A stretch of 64,000 nucleotides of DNA from JAIESQ01 sp964495375 (GTDB lineage Bacteria; Planctomycetota; Planctomycetia; Pirellulales; JAEUIK01): the NCBI GenBank assembly GCA_964495375.1, contig CAZBWM010000008.1, forward strand, positions 1 to 64,000. The letters run 5' to 3'. The notes below the pieces were generated by a model, which worked only from the letters and a program-made list of their open reading frames with translations, was not told where the DNA came from and searched no databases. Both the position numbers and the translations under genes were made by a program. Position 1 is the stretch's first letter, and every line of letters starts with the position of its first letter. Positions 1 through 8,798 of the stretch are shown piece after piece.

Positions 1-72
1 ATCTACAACAACTTCGGCAGCGGTGGCGGCGCCGGCCGACGCTTCGGCGGCATGGGTGGCATGTTCCGCTAA
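1..72 (+). CDS. C-terminus of a Gly-rich protein (partial)
   Basis: The first 23 codons read in frame to a TAA and encode a Gly/Arg/Phe-rich tail (IYNNFGSGGGAGRRFGG...GGMFR). The gene begins before the window. Nothing in this tail identifies the family; Gly-rich tails occur on many secreted and RNA-binding proteins. It is followed after 64 bp by a lipoprotein gene on the same strand, so the two may be co-transcribed (inference). Confidence 0.55.
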   Translation: MYNNFGSGGGAGRRFGGMGGMFR

Positions 73-136
73 GCGGCCGTGGCGATTGTCAATGCGTGCG
101 ACGCCCAAACGAGCGGCGATTCAGGGAGCGATTGCG

Positions 137-1072
137 ATGCGTGTCTGTTCCATCGTCCTGCTGGCGCTGGCCGCGACTTCGCTGACTGGTTGTGCGAATT
201 TCGAGCTGACGAAACCGCAGTCGCTGCTGACGCCGCCGACCCGCGCCAAGTTTTCCGGGCGTACCAGCTTCAACGACGGACTTACGAAAGCCCGCAACGC
301 TGAGCTGGCCGGGCAACTCGAAGACGCCCGGAACTGCTATCAAGAACTGATCGTGGCGTATCCAAAGCGCTATGAGCCATACCATCGACTAGCCGTCGTG
401 GCCGACAAACAGCAGCGGCATCGCGAAGCGCAGGGTCTTTATACCGAAGCGATCGCCCGCAAGCCCGGTGAGCCCGAGTTGTTTAATGACTTGGGGTACT
501 GCTTCTACTTGCAGGGTAAGCTCGATAAGGCCGAAAGTGCCATGATCAAGGCCGTATCGCTGGCGCCGAGCGTGCCGCGATTCCGCAATAACCTGGGCCT
601 AGTTTACGGCCACATGGGGCGCTACGACGAAGCGCTCGAGTCGTTCCGCCGCGCCGGCAGCGAGGCCGACGCGCAGTTCAACCTGGCCTTTGTGTACGCC
701 ACGCAAGAGAAGATCGACGAAGCCAAGGTCTGCTTCCAAAAAGCGCAGTCGAGCGACCCAGGGCATGAGAAGTCACAGCGAGCCCTGCAAGGCTTCGAGC
801 GCTACGAGCGCGATCCGGAAGCCACTTTCGAGAGCACCGAGATGGTCAAAGACGGTGTCCGCTGGATTCCGTTTTCTGAAGGGAGCTCACCCGTACAGCA
901 GGCCGCGGCCATCGGACCGATCGATAGTGGTGACGGGCCTACCGGTGGCGGCTCGGGGCGGCCGGCACAGACTAGCGCGATGCGCGTGGCCGATCATTCC
1001 GACACTAACGTCATGCAGCAGCGAGCCGCCAACATGTTGCAGCAACGACTAAGCGCCGAGCAGGGGCGGTAA
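137..1072 (+). CDS. TPR-repeat lipoprotein
   Basis: 311 aa. The frame is open from position 23, but the ATG at 137 is chosen because it follows a GGGAG ribosome-binding site and begins a typical lipoprotein signal (MRVCSIVLLALAATSLTGC) with lipobox LTGC and Cys19. The mature part holds about four to five tetratricopeptide repeats (roughly residues 45-210; units such as LFNDLGYCFYLQGKLDKAES and NNLGLVYGHMGRYDEALES), then a variable Gly/Ser/Gln-rich tail. TPRs mediate protein-protein contacts, and the lipid anchor places the protein at a membrane facing the periplasm. It resembles TadD-like TPR lipoproteins of secretion systems, but no tad/pilus genes are visible in the window, so the role is unknown. 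Confidence 0.85.
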   Translation: MRVCSIVLLALAATSLTGCANFELTKPQSLLTPPTRAKFSGRTSFNDGLTKARNAELAGQLEDARNCYQELIVAYPKRYEPYHRLAVVADKQQRHREAQGLYTEAIARKPGEPELFNDLGYCFYLQGKLDKAESAMIKAVSLAPSVPRFRNNLGLVYGHMGRYDEALESFRRAGSEADAQFNLAFVYATQEKIDEAKVCFQKAQSSDPGHEKSQRALQGFERYERDPEATFESTEMVKDGVRWIPFSEGSSPVQQAAAIGPIDSGDGPTGGGSGRPAQTSAMRVADHSDTNVMQQRAANMLQQRLSAEQGR

Positions 1073-1087
1073 CGGATCGCCTCTTCG

Positions 1088-1110
1088 ATGGCACGGCCAT
1101 CCTGACCGTG
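1088..1110 (+). repeat. TCGTGGCACGGCCA-family repeat, truncated copy
   Basis: ATGGCACGGCCATCCTGACCGTG matches, over most of its length, the start of the longer elements at 9537-9591, 59228-59282 and (inverted) 62120-62171. It abuts the GTGTCAGGAAC palindrome at 1121, so two repeat families sit back to back between the TPR gene and queA. Confidence 0.6.
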
Positions 1111-1120
1111 TCCGAAAAAA

Positions 1121-1188
1121 GTGTCAGGAACTTTTTCCATGACACGGAATGAACGCTACCTGATGGAGTTGGAAAAAGTTACTGACAC
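1121..1188. repeat. GTGTCAGGAAC inverted repeat (REP-like)
   Basis: Left arm GTGTCAGGAACTTTTTCCA (1121-1139) pairs with TGGAAAAAGTTACTGACAC (1170-1188): 19-bp arms with one mismatch and a 30-nt loop. It lies between the convergent ends of the TPR gene and queA, where it could act as a bidirectional terminator. A second copy with a different inner stem is at 52559-52627. Confidence 0.75.
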
Positions 1189-1219
1189 CTATTGCCAGTC
1201 ATTTCTACCCAGCCGCGCT

Positions 1220-2269
1220 TCACACGATCAGCATGGCGTCGCCATAGCTATAGAAGCGATAGCGTTCGCGAATTGCTTCGGCATAGGCGCGGCGCATCAG
1301 CTCCAGCCCGCCGAACGTGCTCACTAGCACCAGCAGCGTCGTGCGCGGCAGATGAAAGTTCGTCAGCAGAGCATCGACCACGTGAAAGGTGTGCCCTGGT
1401 CGGACGAACAACTCTGTCTGACCTTCCCAAGGTTGTAGCTGACCGGTCGGCGCGGCGGCTGATTCGAGCGCCCTGACCGACGTGGTGCCGACCGCGACCG
1501 CGCGCCCTCCGGCGGCGCGCCGCGCGGTGATCGTGTCGACCGCCAGCGGCGTGACGCGGGCCGCTTCGCGATGCATGACGTGCTCGGCAAGCGTGTCACT
1601 GCGAATCGGTCGAAAGGTCCCCAGCCCGACATGCAGCGTGACGAGCGCCGTGGCGACTCCGCGCGCACGCACGCGATCGAGTAGCTCGCGCGTGAAATGC
1701 AGACCCGCGGTCGGCGCGGCAACCGAGCCAGGCGTGCCGGCATAGACGGTTTGATAGCGCGCGGCATCGGCCGGCTGCATCGCGCCTCCGCGAATGTAGT
1801 CGGGCAAGGGAACGTGCCCCACGCGCTCGAGCACTTCGTGCGGTGGATCTGTGCTGTCGGGGCGCGCGAGCCAGGAGCCGTCGGACAAACGCTCGACGAG
1901 TTGCAAGCGCAGATCGTCACTCGCAGCGGGCGCGGCCAGTTCGATCCATTCGCCCGCGCGGAGCCGCCCGCGCGCCGTGCAGAGCACAAGCCATCGCCCG
2001 GCGGCATCTGCTTCGACGAATAACCCCTGCCAGCGGCCACCGGTTTCTGCGCGGTGACCGACGAGCCGGGCCGGCACGACGCGCGACTCATTGAGCACCA
2101 GGCAATCTGCCGGTCTAAGTAAATCCGCCAGATCTCGCACGCGCCAATGCGAGAGCGCTTGCCGCTGGCGGTCGACCACGAGCAGCCGAGCGTCGTCGCG
2201 CTGCGCCGCTGGTTGTTGCGCGATCAGCTCGCGCGGCAGCTCGTAGTCATAGTCGCTCAGGTCGGTCAT
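1220..2269 (-). CDS. queA: S-adenosylmethionine:tRNA ribosyltransferase-isomerase
   Basis: 349 aa, the usual length for QueA. The enzyme transfers and isomerises the ribosyl part of SAM onto 7-aminomethyl-7-deazaguanine in tRNA, giving epoxyqueuosine in the queuosine pathway. Family signatures are visible: N-terminal SDYDYELPRELIAQQP, the central AAPTAGLHFT motif, HVGLGTFRPI, and a C-terminal NFHLPRTTLLVLVS segment. The frame is open 66 nt further upstream, but the ATG at 2269 gives the conserved N-terminus (MTDLSDYDYELP). No other queuosine gene is nearby; it is a single-gene unit convergent with the TPR lipoprotein. Confidence 0.96.
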   Translation of the reverse strand: MTDLSDYDYELPRELIAQQPAAQRDDARLLVVDRQRQALSHWRVRDLADLLRPADCLVLNESRVVPARLVGHRAETGGRWQGLFVEADAAGRWLVLCTARGRLRAGEWIELAAPAASDDLRLQLVERLSDGSWLARPDSTDPPHEVLERVGHVPLPDYIRGGAMQPADAARYQTVYAGTPGSVAAPTAGLHFTRELLDRVRARGVATALVTLHVGLGTFRPIRSDTLAEHVMHREAARVTPLAVDTITARRAAGGRAVAVGTTSVRALESAAAPTGQLQPWEGQTELFVRPGHTFHVVDALLTNFHLPRTTLLVLVSTFGGLELMRRAYAEAIRERYRFYSYGDAMLIV

Positions 2270-2501
2270 AGCAGCAGATGTCGATTCAAATTCACGGATC
2301 GGAAAACTCGCTGAGGTACATTGCCTGAGAAGCAAACTCTGCGGACGTTACGTCGTATGACATGCGCTCTGTGCCGACTCACCTGCGGGTTTCCTTACGC
2401 CGATTGATCGCGTGGCGATTTAGCGAACCCACAAACTGAGCCTAATCGTACGCCGCGCCGGCATACGGGAAGAGCGCGTAACATCTAAGGAAATCCGCAG
2501 T

Positions 2502-3614
2502 ATGCAAGTCACTGGTTACTGGTTTGCCTTGTTTGGTGCGCTGTCGGCGATCGGCGCCGGACCGAGCGCGTATCCTACGCAACCGGCGATTCCGGTTTAT
2601 TCGGTCGCCGCGCATTCGGAAACCAGCGAGACCATCGCGGCCGCGCGACTAGCCGAGCTCGAGGCGAATGTCGCCGCGCTGCGCAGCCAGCTCGACACTC
2701 AACTCGACAGCCAGGCGTCACCCAGTTGTGTCGCGCCGTCGTGCGCGCCCTGTTGTGCGCCACGCCCGAACGCCTGGCTGCTCGGCGCGTATCCGAGCGG
2801 CTGGATTGCGGGCTACGAGTCGGTGATCGTCAAACCGTTCTTCCAGTCGAACGAAGTGATCACCAACCTCACCGGGGGCGGCTACAACTGGAATTACCAA
2901 TATACCCCGCGTGTCTGGTTGGGCTACGTCGGCGAATCAGGCCTCGGGGCGCGGGCCCGCTATTGGCAATTCGATCACACCTCGCGCGGGGCGTCACTCG
3001 ACATCGATCAGGGGAACGGCAACTTCCTGACAATCGCCACCAACAACCGCTTGCGGCTCTATACGATCGACGCCGAAGTCACGCAACGGGCGGCGCTTGG
3101 GCGTTTTCTGTTCAACTTCGCAGCGGGCGGACGCTACGTCGAGTTCGGCAACACGATCAACGCCAGCTTGTCAACGCAAGGTTTGACTGGCGCGGCGCGC
3201 CTGGGTGTGAATTTCGTCGGCGGTGGACCAACCCTGGCCGCCGAGGCCTGGCGACCGCTCGTCGGCGGGTTCGCGCTTTACGGCAATGGCCGGGCGTCGC
3301 TGCTGTATGGCAACTCGGTGACAACACTGCAAAGCGACGTCGGCAACAATCCGCTCGGTCAGCAGTTGCGGCAAGCGTCGCTGCTGCCGATCTTCGAGAC
3401 GCAATTGGGCGTCCAATGGACGAAGCTGCTCGCCGGCGGCGCGACCTTCTTTGTGCGCTCCGGCGTCGAGGCGCAGCTTTGGAATGGTGTGGGCAGGTTG
3501 CCGAACACCTTTTCAAACAACAACGGAGGTGGTGGACCGAACTTCGTCGTCTTCAGCGATTTGGGGAATCTCGGTTTCTTTGGCGTGACCGCCGCGGCGG
3601 GATTTGCCTATTGA
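2502..3614 (+). CDS. Predicted outer-membrane beta-barrel protein
   Basis: 370 aa. A hydrophobic N-terminus (residues 3-20) looks like a signal peptide. A short coiled-coil-like segment (AARLAELEANVAALRSQLDT) and a Cys-rich stretch (CVAPSCAPCCAP, about 75-88) follow. The rest is rich in alternating aromatic/Gly strands (WLGYVGESGLGARARYWQFD, FNFAAGGRYVEFG) and ends in a short strand with terminal aromatic residues (GVTAAAGFAY), as expected for a barrel inserted by the Bam machinery. It resembles planctomycete BBP7/Lpg1974-like porins, though I cannot confirm the family. It is followed by a strong hairpin at 3684-3715. Confidence 0.65.
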   Translation: MQVTGYWFALFGALSAIGAGPSAYPTQPAIPVYSVAAHSETSETIAAARLAELEANVAALRSQLDTQLDSQASPSCVAPSCAPCCAPRPNAWLLGAYPSGWIAGYESVIVKPFFQSNEVITNLTGGGYNWNYQYTPRVWLGYVGESGLGARARYWQFDHTSRGASLDIDQGNGNFLTIATNNRLRLYTIDAEVTQRAALGRFLFNFAAGGRYVEFGNTINASLSTQGLTGAARLGVNFVGGGPTLAAEAWRPLVGGFALYGNGRASLLYGNSVTTLQSDVGNNPLGQQLRQASLLPIFETQLGVQWTKLLAGGATFFVRSGVEAQLWNGVGRLPNTFSNNNGGGGPNFVVFSDLGNLGFFGVTAAAGFAY

Positions 3615-3683
3615 TCGCTGGAGTACGCTGCTCGATGGCGCGCCTGCGAGTATCGTCACGTGCCTTCGAGTACATTGGGATCA

Positions 3684-3715
3684 GGCAGCCGCGCGCGAGC
3701 CAGCGCGCGGCTGCC
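3684..3715 (+). terminator. Hairpin terminator after the barrel gene
   Basis: Perfect 13-bp stem GGCAGCCGCGCGC / GCGCGCGGCTGCC with a 6-nt loop, 69 bp after the stop codon of the barrel gene. It is followed only by GGGCTTTG, so the U-tract is weak. It probably ends or attenuates the transcript before the glycosyltransferase gene. Confidence 0.6.
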
Positions 3716-3779
3716 GGGCTTTGTGACGGCAGTCGTCGCATCGCGCGTTTGATTCCCAAGCCGGCAGGCAGCGCTCCCG

Positions 3780-4964
3780 TTGATCGACGGCGACCGTCAC
3801 GCACCGCACCCGATCGCACTCTGCATCACCGAGCTCGAAGTCGGTGGGGCTGAGCTCATGTTCGTCGAGTTGGCCACCCGGCTCGATCGCCAGCGCTTTG
3901 CGCCGCGCGTGTACGTGCTGAGCCCGGCGCCCGCGGTCGGTCGCGACGAGCTCGTCCAGCGCCTGCGCGCCGCCAACGTGCCGATCACATTCTTCAACGC
4001 CACGCGCCGCTGGCAGGCTCCGGCGACCGTCGCTCGGCTATCGGCTTGCTGGCAGCGCGAACGACCGGCACTCGTGCAGAGCTTTTTGTTTCATGCGAAT
4101 CTTGCTGCCCGCATGGCGGCCCGGGCTGCCGGGGTTCCGCACGTGATCTGCGGACTGCGCGTGGCCGAACCGACGCGCCGCTGGCGACTGCGGATCGATC
4201 GGGCGACATCGGGGCTCGTCGAGCGCTACGTCGCGGTGAGTGAGGATGTCGCCGAACATGCCTTGCGCGACGGCGGCTTGCCGGCCGATAAATTGACGGT
4301 GATCGCCAATGGCGTCGACCTCACGCGGTTCGCCGGCGCTACGCCGATCGATGCCCGCGCACTCGGCATCCCGGCGGGGCGACGATTCTTTGCCTTCATC
4401 GGTCGCTTGGAAGAACAGAAGCGCCCGGCGTGGTTACTGCGCTTGTTGGGGGAGGTATTCGCTCGGCTGCCTGAGCATGATCTGGTGCTTGTCGGCGATG
4501 GTCCCCAGCGTGCGGCGCTCGAACAACTGGCGCGCGACTTGAATCTCGAAGCGCGCGTCCACTTCAGTGGCAAGCGCGGCGACGTGCCGGACATTTTGGC
4601 GGCTGCCGACGCGCTGGTGCTCCCGTCGGCGTGGGAGGGGATGCCCAACGTGGTGCTCGAGGCCATGGCCGCGGGGCGCCCGATTGTGGCGTGCGACGTG
4701 ACGGGGGTGCGCGAGCTGTTGGGGAGCGGCGACGAACAGATCGTGCCGGGTGAGGATGCGGCGGGTTTCGCGCGGCGAATCGCGGAAATCTGCGGGAAAT
4801 CCAGCGCAATTCGTCGCCTGGGTGATGAGAATCGCCACCGTGCGGGGAGTTTTTCGCTCGCGCGGATGGTCGCCGCTTACGAGGTGCTCTGGTCCGACGC
4901 ACTGGCTTCGCGCGCTCGATCACGCGAACTTGTAACGCGAAAAAAAAACGAAGAAAAATGCTAG
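3780..4964 (+). CDS. Glycosyltransferase family 4 (GT-B fold)
   Basis: 394 aa with a TTG start; the frame opens just after a stop at 3750 and there is no earlier ATG, while the first in-frame ATG would delete the conserved first strand. The N-terminal half carries the GT4 acceptor domain (ALCITELEVGGAE...). The C-terminal half carries the nucleotide-sugar domain with AFIGRLEEQKRPAWLLR and the E-x7-E region EGMPNVVLEAMAAGRPIV. It would transfer a sugar from a nucleotide donor to a lipid or polysaccharide acceptor; the substrate cannot be told. The C-terminus is unusually basic (RKKNEEK), from an A-rich run. It stands alone between a terminator and a long gene-free stretch. Confidence 0.85.
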   Translation: MIDGDRHAPHPIALCITELEVGGAELMFVELATRLDRQRFAPRVYVLSPAPAVGRDELVQRLRAANVPITFFNATRRWQAPATVARLSACWQRERPALVQSFLFHANLAARMAARAAGVPHVICGLRVAEPTRRWRLRIDRATSGLVERYVAVSEDVAEHALRDGGLPADKLTVIANGVDLTRFAGATPIDARALGIPAGRRFFAFIGRLEEQKRPAWLLRLLGEVFARLPEHDLVLVGDGPQRAALEQLARDLNLEARVHFSGKRGDVPDILAAADALVLPSAWEGMPNVVLEAMAAGRPIVACDVTGVRELLGSGDEQIVPGEDAAGFARRIAEICGKSSAIRRLGDENRHRAGSFSLARMVAAYEVLWSDALASRARSRELVTRKKNEEKC

Positions 4965-5674
4965 CAAGCGTCCAAGTGCTTCTCTGCAAAGAGGCTGCGG
5001 CGCGACGGCGCTCGCCAACGTTTTGATGCTCCGAAAACCAGCTTGACGCACCCTCTGAAGTCGATATTCTTGGGCCCAGCGGGTCACCTGAAGCGTCGGG
5101 GTGGACGAGTGATGGATCGCGGTGTCGTCCTTGACACCAACCCTCGCCAGACGCGACGGCAGGCCCAAATTGTGCGACTTGGATTACGCCCTTTTTCTGG
5201 TTGCCGGCCCAGTTTCCCTGCCGGTCGTTCGCGTCAATTCTGGGGCCTGTGCGACGTTGCGCGGGCCACGTCGGTCTCCGCTGGGTCGGTGGGTTGGACA
5301 GCGCTCACGAGATCGCCCAGGTCCATCCTCCCGCGACTCTCCGCTTCCGTGAAACTTTGAAGGAGCCTTTGAGCAGCGCCTCGCGCAAACGAAGTCGTCA
5401 TCAGTCACCGGCCACCGACTGCTGACAGGCCCGACGCGATCGGGTGGCTTCACTTTGCGAGTCGCAGGCAGGATGCCTTGCGGCTGCGGGCCGTGGAATC
5501 GTTCGTCCCCCCCGACGGACGCCTCCGCGGGCACTCGGCCCCGCGAGGGTGCAAGGATGCGCCCTGGGGCGGGTGCGGATTCCTCTTGCCAGATTGGCTC
5601 GCGTGACGCCGACCACACTTTGCTGGCCGCCCCCAGGGCGGCACTCACCACCGCCACTTCAACCTGCCACGGCC
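4965..5674 (+). other. 710-bp gene-free leader of rsmH
   Basis: No frame here gives a convincing protein, and I do not see mraZ, which precedes rsmH in most bacteria. I looked for RNase P RNA and tmRNA landmarks on both strands and found none. The second half is very GC-rich with small potential hairpins, for example CCCGA-CGCGA-TCGGG near 5428-5442. It could hold a long 5-prime leader or an unrecognised structured RNA (inference). Confidence 0.4.
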
Positions 5675-6562
5675 ATGGCCGCCGGTCCTACTCAACATGT
5701 GCCGGTGCTCATGGTCGAAGTGCTTGACGCACTGCGCCCGGCGCCAGGCGAAACATTCGTCGACGGCACCGTCGGAGGTGGTGGGCACGCCGAGGCCATC
5801 TCCGACCGCGTTAGCCCCACGGGCTTGGTCATCGGCCTCGACCGCGACGAAAACGCGCTCGAGCGCGTCGCGCAGCGGCTGGCGGGCCGCGCCGTCAAGC
5901 TGGTCAATTCCAACTACTGCGATCTCCCTGAAGTGCTGGCACAGCTCGACATCGCCGGCGTACACGGCGTGTTGCTCGATCTGGGGTTATCGAGCGATCA
6001 GTTGGCCGACGCCGAGCGCGGCTTTTCGTTCTCTTCGGCGGGGCCGCTCGACCTGCGCTTCAATATCATGGCCGGCGAGCCAGCTTCGCGCCTAATCGAG
6101 CGACTGAGCGCCGATCATCTACAGCAACTCTTTAGCCGTTATGGCGAGGAGCGCTACAGCCCGCGGATTGCCCGCAAAATTGTCGAAGTGCGGCGCAAGC
6201 AGCCGATCCGCACGTCGGCCGATTTGGCGGAGCTGGTGGCCTCGGTGGTGCCACGGACTCGTGACAGCGAGCGCATCCATCCGGCGACGCGTGTCTTTCA
6301 GGCGCTGCGGATTGCAGTGAACGACGAGCTCAAGTCGCTGGAGATCGGGCTGCGGCGAATCGTCGATTTCTTGCTCCCCGGCGGGCGGTTCGCCGTGATC
6401 AGCTTTCACTCGCTGGAAGATCGCCTGGTGAAGGAAGCGTTTCGCGGCGATCCACGGCTCGAACCGACTACGCGCCGCCCGATCGAGGCTTCCGAAGCCG
6501 AATTAGACGTCAACCCCCGCGCGCGTAGCGCCAAGCTGCGCGTCGCGATTCGCAAACCGTAG
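5675..6562 (+). CDS. rsmH: 16S rRNA (cytosine1402-N4)-methyltransferase
   Basis: 295 aa. RsmH (MraW) methylates N4 of C1402 in 16S rRNA in the ribosomal P site. Visible marks are HVPVLMVEVLDAL at the N-terminus, SAM motif I FVDGTVGGGGHAEAI, LDLGLSSDQLADAERGFSF, GGRFAVISFHSLEDRLVK, and the C-terminal NPRARSAKLRVAIRK. The frame is open from 5444, but the ATG at 5675 matches the family start; the upstream part is Pro/Arg-rich non-coding sequence. In most bacteria rsmH sits in the dcw division cluster with mraZ, ftsL and ftsI. Here it is followed instead by a LysM membrane protein 102 bp downstream. Confidence 0.96.
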   Translation: MAAGPTQHVPVLMVEVLDALRPAPGETFVDGTVGGGGHAEAISDRVSPTGLVIGLDRDENALERVAQRLAGRAVKLVNSNYCDLPEVLAQLDIAGVHGVLLDLGLSSDQLADAERGFSFSSAGPLDLRFNIMAGEPASRLIERLSADHLQQLFSRYGEERYSPRIARKIVEVRRKQPIRTSADLAELVASVVPRTRDSERIHPATRVFQALRIAVNDELKSLEIGLRRIVDFLLPGGRFAVISFHSLEDRLVKEAFRGDPRLEPTTRRPIEASEAELDVNPRARSAKLRVAIRKP

Positions 6563-6664
6563 GAATTCGCAATGTACGTTGTGCACAGCAGGATGCGGGC
6601 GCAACGTGACAAGACAGAACGACCGACAAATCAACGAATGGCTTTCGATCAAGGAGGATCGATC

Positions 6665-8287
6665 ATGGGCAAGGATGTCAAAATTGGTTTGAGCGTGCTG
6701 GCCGTGCTGGTCGGCTTGCTGGGCTACGTCTGCTATCACAAGTTCCAAAGCCCGAGCGTCCACACGTCCGATGCCTTAGCGAAGCTGCGCGAGAAGCTCG
6801 CCCAGGGGAAGGATGACGCTGCGCAGGCCGCGGCCGATATGGCGGCAGTGGCCGAGGGAGGGGCGCCGTCGCTCGACGCCGCAGCTTCGGCGGCGGCCTC
6901 GAATGCGTGGTCCGGCGCGCCGGCCCAGGGAGACGTTGAGCCCGCTCAGTACGCGGCCGAGACCACGGGCGCAGCGTCCAGCGGCGTCGAAGGAGCCGCG
7001 TGGACGATCGACGACGAGCCACCGGTCGAGGGTGGTCAAGTGAGCAATGCCGCGGCGCCGGGCGATGCCAGCCCGTTTGGCGCGCCGGGTCAAGCGTCCA
7101 ATCCGGCGTACGCGGATGCCGGTAGTGCAGCGCCCGGTAACGAAGTGCCCGGCGATGAATCACCTTACGGAAACCAGCCGCTAGAAAACTACGATAGTGA
7201 TCCGGCCGCGGACGCTGCCGGCGGAGCCGCACTGGCCAGCGAACAATTCGCGCCGGCCGAGTGGAGTGGCGCGGATGCGCCCGTCGATCCATCTGGCGAC
7301 GGTCAGCCGCTCGAAGGCCAAGTCGACGACGGACAATCGCTCGCGGGCGATCCGGCGTTTGACGAACAACCATACGACGAGCCGGCTGCCGGTTACGCAC
7401 GGCAAGGCGAGCCGTTGAAGTTCGACGACGGCGACGATGCGCCTGTGGCCGCAGAACTGGGCGCGGCGGCGACGGCCGCTGGCGACGCTGCCTTGCGCGC
7501 TGCCGATGAAGCGTTCGGTACTGCCGCACAGCGTGGCCAAACTCAGCTCGATGCCATCGACGACGCGGCTGCCCGTGGCGACGTTCGCCTGGCTGCCGGT
7601 CGCAAGGCACCCGCGGCGCAAAACAGTCAACCGCATTCGTTGTTCCAGCGTGCCGAGGAGAAGTTCGAGGCCAGTGAGCATGAAGTCGTCGACGACACGG
7701 TGAGCGACGCCGCGCCGCACGCCGCCACACCCTACGCTCCCGCGCACGATGCGAGCAGTAGCCGGCAGGTTCACGAACGCGATGAATATGTCGTTCAGCC
7801 GAACGAAAACTACTGGGTGATTTCCAAGCATCTCTACGGCACGGGGGCGTACTTCAAGGCGCTCTACGAGTTGAATCGCAAACAGCACCCGCGCGCCGAT
7901 CGCCTGAAGACGGGCGACGTGATCTTGGCCCCGCCCGTCGAAGTGCTCGCGCACCGTTTCCCCGATTTGTGCCCGACGCCGAAGCACCATCAGGCGCTGA
8001 CGCAGTCGCAGCAGCACGGCTCGGTACACGCGGTGAGCCAACAGCACATGCCGGCTGGGTCGCGCGTTTACGTGGTCGAAGAGGGAGACACGCTCTTCGA
8101 CATCGCCCGATATGAGCTGGGCAAGGCGTCGCGCTGGGCGGAGATCTACGACCTGAATCGGCAGACGCTGGGCGACGACATGGACTACTTGCGCCCGGGC
8201 ACGCAATTGATTTTGCCGCACGCGGCCGGACATGGCGAAGAAGCCGACGCGATTACGCAGCGCCCGACCGACGCCTTCCGGCGGTAG
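6665..8287 (+). CDS. Membrane-anchored protein with two LysM domains
   Basis: 540 aa; the ATG at 6665 follows a strong AAGGAGGA site (6651-6658). An uncleaved transmembrane segment (residues about 6-23, IGLSVLAVLVGLLGYVCY) is followed by a long Ala/Gly/Asp/Pro-rich, probably disordered linker (about 45-370). Two LysM domains come last, at about 373-425 (YVVQPNENYWVISKHLYG) and 468-518 (YVVEEGDTLFDIARYELG). LysM binds GlcNAc-containing glycans such as peptidoglycan. The domain order suggests a cytoplasmic-membrane anchor with a periplasmic glycan-binding end. It occupies the place where ftsL usually follows rsmH, which makes a role at the cell wall or division site plausible but unproven. Confidence 0.85.
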   Translation: MGKDVKIGLSVLAVLVGLLGYVCYHKFQSPSVHTSDALAKLREKLAQGKDDAAQAAADMAAVAEGGAPSLDAAASAAASNAWSGAPAQGDVEPAQYAAETTGAASSGVEGAAWTIDDEPPVEGGQVSNAAAPGDASPFGAPGQASNPAYADAGSAAPGNEVPGDESPYGNQPLENYDSDPAADAAGGAALASEQFAPAEWSGADAPVDPSGDGQPLEGQVDDGQSLAGDPAFDEQPYDEPAAGYARQGEPLKFDDGDDAPVAAELGAAATAAGDAALRAADEAFGTAAQRGQTQLDAIDDAAARGDVRLAAGRKAPAAQNSQPHSLFQRAEEKFEASEHEVVDDTVSDAAPHAATPYAPAHDASSSRQVHERDEYVVQPNENYWVISKHLYGTGAYFKALYELNRKQHPRADRLKTGDVILAPPVEVLAHRFPDLCPTPKHHQALTQSQQHGSVHAVSQQHMPAGSRVYVVEEGDTLFDIARYELGKASRWAEIYDLNRQTLGDDMDYLRPGTQLILPHAAGHGEEADAITQRPTDAFRR

Positions 8288-8324
8288 CGGATTGCTGGGG
8301 CCGCGGGAAGGTATCAGGCTTGTC

Positions 8325-8798
8325 TCAGGGCAACTCCTGGAGCGCGGCCAGCACCTTCGCGTCGTGGCCGTCGACCTGCACGCGCTGCCAAACGCGGGCG
8401 ACCTTGCCCTCGGCGTCGATCAAATAGGTCGATCGCTGGATGCCCATTGACTTCTTGCCGTACATATTCTTTTCGCGCCAGGCGCCGTACTTTTCAGCGA
8501 CCTTGTGGTCGGGGTCGGCCAGCAGCGGAAAGTTCAGTTTGTACTTGTCGCGGAACTTTTGGTGGCTGGCGACATCATCGGTGCTGACGCCCAGCACCTT
8601 GGCGCCGGCGGCCGCGAGCTGCTTCTTGGCGTCGCGGAAGGCGCAGGCTTCACGCGTGCAGCCCGGAGTGTCGTCGCGCGGATAGAAGTACAGCACGACC
8701 GGCTGCCCTTTGAGCGCCGACAGTTTGATCTTCGATCCGTCGTCGGCCGCCAGGGTGAAATCAGGCGCTTTGGCTCCCACTTCGATCCAGTCGCTCAT
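8325..8798 (-). CDS. bcp: Thioredoxin-dependent peroxiredoxin (Bcp/PrxQ)
   Basis: 157 aa. It reduces hydrogen peroxide and organic hydroperoxides using thioredoxin. The peroxiredoxin motif TPGCTREACAFRD is clear: peroxidatic Cys47 and, five residues on, Cys52, the resolving Cys of the atypical two-Cys PrxQ type. The N-terminus (VGAKAPDFTLAADDG) and VVLYFYPRDDTPG are also typical. It is convergent with the LysM gene, whose stop lies 37 bp away, and stands as a single gene. Confidence 0.96.
   Translation of the reverse strand: MSDWIEVGAKAPDFTLAADDGSKIKLSALKGQPVVLYFYPRDDTPGCTREACAFRDAKKQLAAAGAKVLGVSTDDVASHQKFRDKYKLNFPLLADPDHKVAEKYGAWREKNMYGKKSMGIQRSTYLIDAEGKVARVWQRVQVDGHDAKVLAALQELP

Noticed and set aside
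2726..3853. 375-codon plus-strand frame overlapping the barrel gene
   Set aside because: Out-of-frame reading of the barrel gene and its terminator; Arg-rich and without a credible start.
5184..5657. 157-codon minus-strand frame in the rsmH leader
   Set aside because: Pro/Arg/Ser-rich, no ribosome-binding site, no domain; more likely non-coding.
4965..5674. RNase P RNA, tmRNA or riboswitch in the rsmH leader
   Set aside because: I compared both strands with the conserved landmarks (for example GAGGAAAGTCC for RNase P RNA, the GGGG...TTTCGAC start of tmRNA) and found none.
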